Source of the DNA: Prorocentrum cordatum
Taxonomy: Eukaryota > Sar > Dinophyceae > Prorocentrales > Prorocentraceae
DNA length: 64,000 nucleotides
Direction of reading: 5' to 3'
NCBI GenBank assembly: GCA_963575745.1
Contig: CAUYUJ010016897.1
Location: 193,800 to 257,799 of the forward strand
Under the pieces are notes generated by a model. It did no database searches, was not told the origin of the DNA, and worked only from the letters and a program-made list of their open reading frames with translations. Position numbers and translations under genes: made by a program. Positions 1-9,640 of the stretch are shown piece by piece; position 1 is the first letter of the stretch; the number at the start of each line of letters is the position of its first letter.

Positions 1-2740
1 TTGTCGGAGCCTGCTCGACAATACCTTTTATGCAAGATGGGTCTGAACGACCCGCCCTCGGTCGTTCCGCCGCAGTGCAGAGCTTCTCTGGCCTCTTCGT
101 CGTGGGCTTGGGGGTGGGATTGGCGGGGCTGGGACTGGGGTCGACCTTCAGCGTTGCTCTGCTCTGTTCGGTCTCAGCTCTCGGGTTGAGGCTGAGTCCC
201 TTTGGGCTCAGGCGCGGGAGCGCCGTCGGCAGCTCGCGCCGCTCTCCGATGACTCTCCTGGCGCAGGGCCGCCTGCAAATTCATCGCATGTTGAACAAAC
301 CTCGTGCTGGAGCTCGCATTTATTGTGCAGCTGGCTCAGATGCCTTCGGCAGCTTTCATGCCGACGCTGGTACAGGTAAGTGGCTTATCACTGCTTGGGG
401 TACTGTTTTCTGCTCGCCCTTCGTTGCAGCTCTCGGGCGGCAGCGCTCAGCGCTTTTTCCAGTTCATGCGCATTCCTTCAGTCGGTGAGTTATCTTGGCT
501 AGTGATCGGATGTTGGATTGTTCGGATATGGTGCATTTTGTGCAAGAGCGCATGGTCAGAGTCATCCGTAGGTCTGACATTGGGCATACATGCATCGGGA
601 GTTCTGGCTTCTCGCAAATCGATTATCTCATGGCCTTCGAGTGTTGCACTCCGTACATGCGTAGCGTCAGAGGCGTAGTTGACAAGCCAGGGCACCGTAC
701 ACCGATTTGGCAGTGTGCCTGGGAGGAGCTGGACAGCAGCTCGTGATGCGAACACTTGAGGTGGCAGCCAGATGCCGCAGGTTGCTCGATCGCAGGCCCC
801 GGCTGTTGCAGGCTACAAGTCGAGTTTGGAAATGTTCAGAAGCAGGCAACTGCGCAGATAAGCGTGAGGTCTGGCCGACCCTGGAGATCTTGACCCCTCC
901 CAGTCCTTTTCGTCGGGGGTCGAGGTGTCGGTGGAGGACCCTCGTTTAGATTTTTTCGAGTTCGAGCCCGAGGAGGGAGAGGATCCTTGGGCCGACGAGT
1001 CGTGTTTTAACCTGTGCAAGCACAGTCGGCTCCTGTTCTACGGGTGCGCGTGACATGACCATGTAATCGCAGAATTGGCCCAGAACGTAAGCCCCCAGAA
1101 CGTGCTTACTTCCCTGTTTCTGGTGCCCCTGAAAAGGGGGTAGTCGTAGCATGGGCAGTAGTAGTGAGGGTACAGGAGAGTCCACCCCAGCCGAGCGTCC
1201 TAGGAACTCTGGACCACGTGTCTTGGCACACACAAGCCATTCACGACGTTTGGCCCACTACTCGAGAGCCGGTGACATTCCAAGCTGGCGGCGCCCACAT
1301 TCTACACATCAGCAGTGCTTTTGCCAGATGGGTGGACACTGCTGAGACCACAATCTTGAATCATCACGAGCTGGCGGCATGCATCAAGTCTCGAAGTGCC
1401 GGGTGCACCACCAGAATGGTGACAGTCAAGCAGTCCGAGCATGTGCGCGAATAGCCGTTGCGAGACGGTATTTCCACGTGTTGGTATCGAGTTCGCAATG
1501 TGGTGCAACGAGTGTGACGACATCGGAGAAGGCAGAATGGAGTAGTTCATGTCGCGCATGAATCGGCAGCATGGCTCAGGTTACCATTTCAATTAGTGGA
1601 CGGGGCAGGCTCAGATTTTCCTGTCAGCGACGATTTTCGGGATTGCTTTCTCGACACATTTCGGCGCATCATTGATTCGGATTCTGGACAGCTGGTAGTC
1701 ATAAAGGTGCAAGCTTTTGGGGCATCTAGGCGTGCTCACAACAAAGCTGCTGTGGTACCCCACAGAGAGTTTCAACAACAGTTAGATTATATCAAGGCCC
1801 ACGGTTCACTTCACACAGCATCGAACATCCAGATCCTGAGCGCGACGAGTTGCGCGATCACTCTTCAGGACACTCGGTCTCGGTGCATCCACTGGTGATT
1901 GTGGGCCGCAGCTTTGAGCCATGCCATTTTGTCTGACGGTCTAGCGTTGTACTTTGATCTTTGGTTCTGGCAACATCTGCGCGTATTCGGACTCGAGCTG
2001 AAGTCGAGCAGCCGGCACCTTCATCTGCGTTGTTCGCGAGGCCTCGTCTCGCATGAAAGCTCGGGCTGGGTTTAGCACAAACCGACTTTCACCAACATGT
2101 GTCCAACGTTTACCCAGTGAGGGCATCCAATAGTTGTGCAATATTTTTTGCGGGGCCGAGGAAGGCCTGTCATGGCCGCGGCAATCCTCGTGCGTTGTGG
2201 GCAAACTCTTCGACGATAGAGCGGGCGGCGACCGTGTTATCGGGCTGATCGCCATGCTCGCTGGGCTGATCGCCATGCATGCTCGACCGTGGGCCATGGC
2301 CAGGGAGGTGCTGAGGAAAGAGGGGTCCCTAGAGCAGGTGAAGGTGGACCACTTGGACGCGGCCATCGCGGGCAACAGCGCTTTGGGGGCGGCGTTCGCT
2401 GGCGCCCTGGAAGACGAGGTGCCCGCGCGCCTCCGCCTTCTACGTGGCCAAGCATTCGTGAACAATGCGCCTCCTTGCGGCTCAATAGAGTGGGGGGTCC
2501 TGGCAGAACGTGCCTCAGCCAAGGGGTCCCCACTTGTGTTTCATCGTGTGGGCTCCATCTCCGCCTCGCCCATCCCATCTTGGAGCAGCTCGGATCCTTT
2601 TCCGAGCTTCTGCAGGTGACGCGATCGGTGCTGCCGGGTTTCAGGAACGGCGCGAGGTCCGCCAAGTACCTCTCAGCCCTCGTATGCCATCGTCTTTGCG
2701 AGACGTGCAGTTCTCTCAGGGAAAGGATCTGGATCGACGA
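1..2740. other. No recognisable gene; low-coding, repeat-poor stretch
   Basis: I see only short overlapping open frames on both strands with no conserved motif, none longer than about 215 codons. A small 21-bp tandem duplication (GGGCTGATCGCCATGC twice) lies near 2236-2282. GC is mixed and no tract resembles the retroelement proteins found further on. Exons of a spliced gene or decayed repeats could be hidden here, but nothing in the sequence lets me claim them. Confidence 0.6.
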
Positions 2741-2794
2741 CCTCTTGCAGCGCGCGGCAGATTCCAAATGGCATGCGCGATCACTGTTAGTCGT

Positions 2795-3100
2795 TTTAGG
2801 CGACCCCCCAGGCTCACAGAGCCCGCACAGTGATACTTCCGTAGCTGTGCGTGTTTGCTCCGAGAAAAGACGGCGTCCGCCCCGCCGCGCGCGCGTGGCC
2901 AGCCGGCCCCCTTTCCAACCCTCAGGGCCGACCTGAGCTTAGCGGACGGTGACACTTACCATGCACTCATGGCGCGGAGGACTACAACCCCAGGTTCGCT
3001 TTCCCCGAGCATAAACCTGAGCAAGAGGCTTCAATATGATAGATAACGACCGATCAATATGGTCAAACATATGCCACTGACATCGGTCGAATGGCAAATA
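2795..3100. repeat. Dispersed repeat, copy A (partner at 42822-43125)
   Basis: This stretch aligns in the same orientation with 42822-43125. Shared landmarks in order are a GGCGRCCCCCC block, a GTGRTACTTCCGT block, CCGCCCCGCCGCGCGCGCG, a pyrimidine-rich CCGGCCCC block, GGCGCGGAGGACTA, CCCCAGGTTCGCTTT, then AGAGGCTTCAA and ATCAATATG. The copies differ by scattered substitutions and small indels, so they are old. I cannot tell whether this is the end of a transposon, an LTR or a SINE-like unit. Confidence 0.75.
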
Positions 3101-3221
3101 CTGGTTGTCAGCCGAAAGTTCTGTCTCCGATGAAAGTGGTTTTACCTGATGAAGGAGCGATGTCCTGCCGCCCAAGGGCGATGTACGTCCAGATGAAGGA
3201 TCACGCGATGATGAGTAGAGT

Positions 3222-4439
3222 GTGGAAGTTCCTGGAACCGATTCCATCGATGAGGTCGACGGGTCGAGCTCGCGCCCTTGCAGCAAGATATCTTGGAACC
3301 TCTCGCACAGAAAAGAGCTTCGTCCAGGTGCGCCGAGGCCCGAGAACAATATCATCCCCCAGCAAGGACATGGCGGAGACGAAGGAGAAGACCTCGTCCT
3401 GGCCCATGACCGCGCGGGCGCTTCCGAGCACCCCTCGAGCGGCGGCCGCGGCGCACCGGCGACGTCGTCCGAGGGGAATTTCTCGCGTAGATCTACGCCA
3501 GCGCCGACCGGTGATCATGGGGACCAGGGGCTGCATGTTGGGGGGCATGGGGTCTATGATCCCGCGTTCCCCGCCCCGCTGGGCGATCTCCCGCAGCGCG
3601 GTGCAGAGATGCCGCCCGCGTGCGGCGAAGACGCGGCAATCCCATCGGGCGGTTCTCTGGAACGACAGTTGGAGGACATCGCGGGCGAGGAGTTCGCGGG
3701 CGACAGTGTTCGATCGGAGAACAAGCAGATGCGCCGACCCGCCAGCTTTTCGGTTACCTCGCCTCTCGGGAAGCGAAGCAGATCCGGTGATGTCCCAGAG
3801 CAGCGCCGAATGATCGTTCCAGGGGGGGGGCGCCCGGGAGCTGCGCTCCAGCCCCCGCCCCCCCCCCCCCCCCCCCGGGGGATTTCAATGCTTGAAGCAC
3901 CTGGCCCGCGCGGCCGCTCTCCCCAGAAGAGAAGCATAAGCACTGAAAGAGGCGGGCCAGGGGCGCCGAGGCCGCGGTCGGAGGTGTCCGACTTGTCGGA
4001 CTTGTCAAGAAGATCGAGCATTTTTAGCATGCGTATCAATGCCAAGTGTGCCAAGTTGGGCCCCGGGTGCGCTGACGTGCCCGAGTCGCGGTGCCCCGGC
4101 TTATTCGGCCAGTGTAGGAAGCTTGTTTGTTTTGGATGCTCGAACAGCGGTGGTCTCTGCAACTTTAATTTCCTCTGCCCGACTAGCGCGGCTCCCGCCT
4201 CGCACAGATGCGCTGGATTACGAGTCGACGAGTGGCGAGAGGCAAAGGGGCGGGAAAGGCTCGAGACAGCGGAGGCCCGGGGGCGAGATCTGAATGGGAT
4301 GCGTGAGCAACTGCGGCAATCAGAGAGCCGACAACAGGAAGTCACTGCCCAACAGTTGGATAGGGGCCGGGGGGCCATGGCTAACGCTGCGCGCGCCCTG
4401 GAAGAGCGACAGCAGGCTTCAGCGGCGGTGGGGATGTAG
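3222..4439 (+). pseudogene. Gag-like N-terminal region with start of a coiled coil (degenerate)
   Basis: An open frame of 405 codons crosses the poly-C tract. The first two thirds are low-complexity (Pro, Gly, Arg) with no recognisable fold. The end turns into an Arg/Glu/Gln/Ala heptad-like segment (words such as REQLRQSESRQQEVTAQQ) that looks like a real coiled coil. The heptad pattern continues beyond the stop in other frames (about 4523-4711 and 5320-5510), so this is probably the first broken piece of a larger protein. Dinoflagellate retroelement Gag-like proteins often have a coiled coil followed by a Gly-rich linker, which is what follows here. The assignment is inference; a host coiled-coil protein is possible. 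Confidence 0.35.
3858..3876. repeat. Poly-C tract (19 C)
   Basis: A run of 19 C residues interrupts otherwise coding-like sequence on the plus strand. Runs of this kind are prone to length errors in assembly and replication, so open frames on its two sides should not be assumed to be in phase. Confidence 0.9.
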
Positions 4440-4522
4440 CCAGCGGGCTCGAAAACGCCGTCGCCCCCGAGCGTCAGGCGCATCTTCATGAGAAGAACTC
4501 GGCGGAAGAAGCGAGGCGCGCT

Positions 4523-5530
4523 GTGCGGGGGGGCGGCGGGGCTCAGCGAGCGACGAGGGCGCAGGCAGCCGCGGAATTGCAGGCAGCAGAGAGCCGCAGT
4601 GCACAACTGGCGGCAGATGCCGCCGCTGCACCGCGGCAGGCCGAGGCGAACCGACTTGCCGCGGACGTGAGCTATGCTCGATCCGAGGCCGAGAAACTAC
4701 GCGCCCGCTAGGGGGCGCGGCGACTTGAAATGATTGCTGGAGAGAAAGTTGCAGCGCTGACGCACGCGGTGGAAGTGGAGGCTGCCCAGTTGATGGTGAA
4801 AAGGGAAGCAGAGCGAGATGACTCGCATCGCAAACTTGACTAATATCAGACACAGTGGCACCCGAAATGAGCGTCTTCGCCAGCAACCTCTGGCGCGGGT
4901 TCTTCGACCCGGGCGAGCACGGCGACGGCGCCCGCAGCCGAGCCGCTGGCGCCGAGTGCGGTCGGGCGGCCGCCAGCGCGTGGGACCCGGGGCAGCGTCC
5001 CCACGCGGGGTTCTTTGGTGTTCTGCATGCCTCATGGTGGCGAATCGCGATTGCCCCAAGTGCACGACAAGCTTTTGTGACGACCATTATATGAAGGGCG
5101 ACGAGATGCGCGTTCACTGTTACGGGAAGAGTTCGACAGCCAAAAAGAAAGAGGGGCAGGAGAGGCTCTGGGAGAGAATGCGAGGAGCGACGGGCGAATG
5201 ATAAACTTCAGGAACACGATCGCGCTGCGTCCATGCCGAGGGCCCCCTCGCGCGACCGCCCACTTCGGCCTAGTCGCGCCCAGAGCCGCGCCTCAGGGTG
5301 CGATGGTCGATTGGCCGAGAACGTCGAATCCACGAGGCTTCTTGAGCTTGAAGAGACGGCGAGGGCCGATCATGACAAACCAAGGGAACGTCTCGAGCAG
5401 GCAATGCAGCGCTTAGAAGAACAAGCCAGGACTCGCGCCGAACGCGATGTGGAGATTCAGGAGCTGGGCGAGGGCAGGGCCGCAGCCGTTGCCAACGCGG
5501 GAGGGGCATATTCGGCGGCAGCTCGAGTCA
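4523..5530 (+). pseudogene. Frameshifted coiled-coil segments of the same gag-like protein
   Basis: Two plus-strand pieces in different frames, about 4523-4711 and 5233-5530, are rich in Ala, Glu, Arg and Gln and continue the heptad pattern of the preceding frame (for example AAAELQAAESRSAQLAADA and RLEEQARTRAERDVEIQEL). The sequence between them has stops in every frame on this strand. The pattern is that of a single long coiled coil broken by at least two frameshifts. No catalytic motif is present. Confidence 0.35.
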
Positions 5531-5582
5531 ATGCTGCGGCGCCCTTCCCAGGACGCACCGCCGCCGCCGGGGTCTGCCGAGC

Positions 5583-6389
5583 ATGTCCAAGAACAGAGAC
5601 AAGGATGAGGATAATGAGCCGACTCCTCCTCGGAAGGCATTGGGCCCCCGACATCGCGGCCCGGGGCCTCTTGGCGGCGGCGGCGGAGATGGCGGCGATG
5701 ATGATGGCGGCGGCGGCTGCTGCATCGAAGGCGACGGATGTTTGACGCCCGATGGCGAAGGGGGAAATGATCAAGATCGACGGCGCCGACGCGGCGGGGG
5801 ACCGCCCAGAGGTGGTTCGCCAGGCGGCGGCGGCGGTGGAGGCGGTGGCATCCCCGTGTTTTTGTCGGTGGGTTATGCGCCTGCTATCCCGCGCTGGAAT
5901 GGCGCAGGCAAGACGGGTAAGATCGCTTTGGAAGCGATCTCAGGCGCCGCTAATTACCAGCGCTTGAAGCGCAACGTCGCCAGGACAGCGGCTTCGTCTT
6001 CCCAGAACTGCGACGAGTCCGTCGGCTGGGTATCGAGTGCGTTCGACGCGAGGATGGTTGGCGCCAATGAGTTGATGAGAACAGCTGATTTAATGCCCAA
6101 GGTCCACAAGATAATCAAGGATCTGCAGTCGCCATCCCAACTACGCCATCTTGCGAGCGAATTTGAGCGATTGGATATCGCATCGCAGGCCGCCTGTTAC
6201 ATAATGAAGGGTCCGGATCTTTTGCGCATAATCGCCGTGCGCGTGGCTGCCAGGCAGGATCATGACCAGGCGCGTGCGTGCGCGGGTCTCATGGCGGCGA
6301 AAATCCGCGGCGCGGGCAAGGAAGGCGGCGCCAACCTGTTCCTCCTCTACGATGCGCGGGTAAGGGCACTGAGCGAGATGAGGGAGTGA
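5583..6389 (+). pseudogene. Gag-like domain after a Gly/Asp-rich linker
   Basis: This 268-codon frame begins with a highly charged, Gly-rich linker (residues about 1-90, including a run of nine Gly). A helix-rich globular segment follows, with words such as AISGAANYQRLKRN, LRHLASEFERLD and LYDARVRALSEMRE. The order of coiled coil, Gly-rich linker, helical domain and Cys-containing tail at 6517-6915 matches the Gag region of dinoflagellate Copia-type polyproteins as I know them. It is not conserved enough to name with certainty. If it belonged to the Copia-1 pol at 19-26 kb, LINE-A and its flanking repeats would lie between the two parts, but that link is speculative. Confidence 0.35.
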
Positions 6390-6516
6390 CTCCTCCATTC
6401 GCCCGGCCATGCAGGAACACTTCTACCGCCAAATGCAGAGATGCCCTTGCACGCAGTGCACTTTTTATCTAAGATCGCAGCAGTGATGATGCGGGGCGGG
6501 CGCGAAATCTCACGAG

Positions 6517-6915
6517 TTGTTATTATCCAAGGCCAGTGATTTCACGCGCGAAGAAAGGTGGCATATCTATCGAGAAAGGCAGCGGATGACGCTGAAATCA
6601 CCAGGTCTTCTCGCGGGTGGCGACGCGGGCGGGGGGGCGGGGGGGCGGGCCGGCAAGGGGGGCCAGAGTCTGCGCATGAAGAGCGGTCGCTTTAAGAAGT
6701 CTGTCATGTGCAACAAGTTTCTCGAAGGTGAATGCCCGTGCACTCGGGCGCAGCGTCGGCGCCGGCGCCCGAAAGGGGGCGGGGGCCCCACCTTCCCGGC
6801 CCAAGGCCAGTCGGGCGAGGATGGCGAGAAGGGCAGCGGAAACAGTAATAATGATCATAATAATGGGGGTGGCAAGGATAACCGAATACCTTCGAGAATA
6901 AACACTAGGGGATAA
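6517..6915 (+). pseudogene. Possible Cys-containing gag tail
   Basis: The frame encodes a Gly-rich stretch, then SGRFKKSVMCNKFLEGECPC, then an Arg-rich and Asn-rich low-complexity tail ending at a TAA. The phrase C-NKFLEGE-C-P-C resembles the first half of a CCCH zinc finger (C-x6-C), but the remaining C and H are missing or replaced by an Arg tract. It follows the helical gag-like segment with a short gap and a frame change. A degenerate nucleocapsid-like finger is the best reading, with low confidence. Confidence 0.3.
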
Positions 6916-7004
6916 TAAACTTCGGCGCTCAGGGGGAGATAATCAAAGTAGCCCACCAGACCTCAGCATAATCTCGAAGTAAGAGATGATCAAGAGGAGA
7001 CCAA

Positions 7005-7275
7005 GCCGAGCACGTTTTGAGACATCCTTGGCATTTAGTCTTCATAGAAATATCATCAACAATGGCTTATCTCGCTGGAGACATCCTCGACAAATCCCTT
7101 GTTTCGCTTGAGACATCCACAAACTATTGCTTATTTCGCTTGAGACACCGTCAAACTAGTGCTTATTTCGCTTAAGAAACGTATCGTTTCGCTTGAGACA
7201 TCCTTCAGTATATGCTTGTTTCGCTAGAGACATCCTCGAGTATATGCTTGTTTCGCTTGAGACATCCTCGGAATA
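7005..7275. repeat. Tandem repeat, core TTTCGCTTGAGACATCC, about 8 units
   Basis: An AT-richer array of units 26-45 bp long shares the core TTTCGCTTGAGACATCC, often preceded by TGCTTGT or TGCTTAT and followed by a TC-rich spacer. The last three units are the most similar. A single unit of the same core recurs near 18826-18850, on the far side of LINE-A, so the array belongs to the repeat family that encloses that element. Confidence 0.85.
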
Positions 7276-7469
7276 GCTCATCCGCCTCGGTGCCCCTGGA
7301 TAATCAACCGCTGCGGTAATGAAGTTCAGGCGGGCGGAGGAATGGAGAAAGCGATATACAAGAACAAAAACAACATAAACCATAAGAAATGAAAAAGAAA
7401 AAGGAAACAAAACAAAAAGAAAAGAAAACAGAGGAGGAGGAGAAAGAGAAGGACAAATCTCAAGTTCAA

Positions 7470-7607
7470 ATGTATTAGATTTTTATTTACAAGCGCTTTA
7501 TGACAATAAAAATTTTTAAGTGCTCGTGTAGGGTAGCTCATGTGCTTCATTTTCCATAGATAATCAACCCCAGGGATGAACAAGTTCAGAGGGGGGGGGG
7601 GGGGGGC

Positions 7608-7672
<65 letters not shown>
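7470..7672. repeat. Direct repeat R (left copy) ending in poly-G and (AG)n
   Basis: The unit begins near CAAATGTATTAGATTTTTATTTAC, runs through AAATTTTTAAGTGCTCGTG, TAGGGTAGCTCA and GGATAATCAACCCCAG, then a 16-G run (7591-7606) and an (AG)n tract at 7611-7672. A copy in the same orientation lies at 18500-18635, also with (AG)n beside it. The two copies bracket LINE-A, which starts directly after the (AG)n tract. Most simply, two tandem R-(AG)n units existed and LINE-A entered the (AG)n between them. Confidence 0.85.
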
Positions 7673-7677
<5 letters not shown>

Positions 7678-8039
7678 ACAAGTAGGCGGACCAGGGTCCG
7701 TCCGCGAGGCGCACTGCGGTGCGACAACCCGCAAAACACTATTAGCGGCGGTGCAGCCTTAAGATACGAGGGCGGGCAACAGACCCCCTCCCCCGGCGCA
7801 TTGCGTCTGAAGCTACGGACGGCGGACAGACTGTGAAGATCTCACGTGTCAGACCGCGTGACGAAGAAGGCCCCAACAAGAAAGGCGACGTGCGGACACG
7901 TGGCTAGGCGGCTTGGCAGACCGCCAGTTGGGCGCTTGGCCGCAGCGCGGCGCGCAGGGACGGGGCGCCCCCCGCCCCCGCGCCCTGACACCGTGGACGC
8001 GGGGCCACGCGTGCACACGGGCAGGCAGAATGGCGGAGA

Positions 8040-9250
8040 TTAGCGCGGGGCTCCAGGCGGAGCGCCGCGGAGCGATGACAGCATAGCATGGAGGGAGAGT
8101 GGCGGCGCAGCACCATCGGGCGGGGGTGTAAGCAGCTCGGCGAAGGCACGACCGGCGCGGTGGAGGCGCTGGAGCAAAGGGCCTTGACGGGCTTGGGCAG
8201 CGGCAAGGTCGGCGGCGAGAGCTGCGCACCTCTGCTGGAGAGCGGCCGTAGACTGGGACAGCTCGGCTTCGCGGTCGGTGCGGGGCGGCTGCTCTGTGCC
8301 CGCGGCCGCGGGCCTCGCGGCGGGGACGAGGTCATCGGTGCGCCTGGCCAGGTGGTGGACAAGCGCGGTGCGGCGGTCCGTGCGCTGGCGGCCGTCGCCG
8401 TGGCGAGGCGTCTGGAGGGTGTCGCGCGGTCCCAGGGCTGAAGCCGCTGGGGCCACGCCCCATGAGGACGGAGGAGCCGCAGCCTCGCAGCCTGCAACAG
8501 TAGGAGCGTGGACGGGGCGCGACGGCCTGACTGGCTCAGTGCCCTGCGGGGGGGCTGAAGCCGCCCCCGCGGGCTGGCGCTGGTGGGGGGGCGGGGTTGG
8601 TGGCACGGAGGGACCAATCATGATGCCGTGCGAGGGCTCAGAGGTCGGCCGCGTGACCGGGTGGCGTCTCGATGAAGCGGCATCGTCGGCAGCGTGGGGT
8701 GTCGGCGGGACGTCGTCCATGCTGCCACCCAATCCGAGGGGATCATAAAAGTCCTCGTCGGCGTCTTGGAGGTGAGCGACGTCATCATGTGGGTGCGGTG
8801 CCGCTCTCGGTGGCGGAGTCGAGGTGGGCGTCGTGCGGATGCCCGACGGGGCAAGGTTGGCGCTGGCTGGCCCGTCGTCCAGGAAGTCTAGTCCCCCGCC
8901 GAAGCCGAACGGGTCGTCCTCCTGTTCGTCGTACATCGCCCGTTGGGCCTCGGCCCAGAGCTCGTCCGGGTTCTGCGGGATGTCTGGTCCAGCCGCGGGT
9001 GGTGCCTGGTCCGACAGCAGGGGGTTCGGTTCCATTTTGCTGAGTTCAGCCGCTGTAAACCCAGCCCTGCGGTGTGGGAGCGGCAGAGTACGGTGTCTGC
9101 GCTCGTAGATGGCGACAGCGACCCCGTGAAGCACGGTCGCTTGGCGATGTCGTGTTTTGGCAGCTTCAACGATGTCGTCGGGGAGGTTGTGCGTGCGTGC
9201 CGCCGCTGTGGCAAGGGCGTCGGCCTGACGGTTGAACTCTCCGCGATGGG
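8040..9250 (-). pseudogene. LINE-A: end of RNase H plus 400-residue Pro/Ala-rich tail
   Basis: In this frame the useful coding begins at about 9250 with GEFNRQADALATAAA, which matches the last RNase H helix of LINE RNase H domains (N-x-x-AD-x-LA). It follows KVASHLGDLG in the neighbouring frame, so one base appears to be missing at the joint. Downstream are about 400 residues of low-complexity sequence rich in Pro, Ala, Asp and Arg (for example DDPFGFGGGLDFLDDG and repeated DPLGLGG-like words). A short helical stretch follows (STAALQQRCAALAADLAAAQ), and the frame stops at 8040. A tail this long after RNase H is unusual for a LINE, and I do not know a function for it. Confidence 0.6.
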
Positions 9251-9640
9251 CCCGATGAGCCCAAGGTCGATGCCCAGGTCTCCCAGGTGGCTGGCGACTT
9301 TTTCGACGCGAAACATGTCGGGCTTGGCCATGACACATCGGTGAATCATTGCCCAGAGCTCAGCGTGCGTGCCCTGCGGCGCTGGTTGTCCGTCGATGAT
9401 GCTTTGGAACCCATCGACCACCGCCTGGTTGTCCACGAAGACGTGCACGGGCCGTTCGGCACGCGCCGTAAGGTGGACGATGGCAAGGGTCTCCGCAATC
9501 TGGGCGTTCTGCGTTAGGCCGTGAACGCGTGCACTGTAGTTCATGCGGTGGTCGATGCCGTAGTAGACGCCGTAGCCCGCTCGTGCTAGGAGTGGGATGG
9601 CTTGGTTGGTGCACGCACCGTCCGTGGCAGCATAGACCCA
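8888..9640 (-). pseudogene. LINE-A: RNase H domain (middle frame)
   Basis: Reading from about 9640 on the minus strand, this frame gives WTWVYAATDGACTNQ, then RAGYGVYYG, AETLAIVHLTAR and HVFVDNQAVVDGF, and ends usefully at KVASHLGDLG. Those carry the first three acidic residues expected of RNase H (D in ATDGA, E in AETLA, D in VFVDN). The following His and last Asp span the next frame change at about 9245. The preceding ORF2 frame ends at 9586, overlapping this one, and the join needs a shift of one base near 9638. Both joins require the same kind of correction, fitting either two deletions or two assembly errors. Confidence 0.75.

Noticed and set aside
1917-1945. A third SL-like word (GCCATTTTGTCTGACG)
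   Set aside because: Only short pieces match the leader and the order is wrong; chance is enough.
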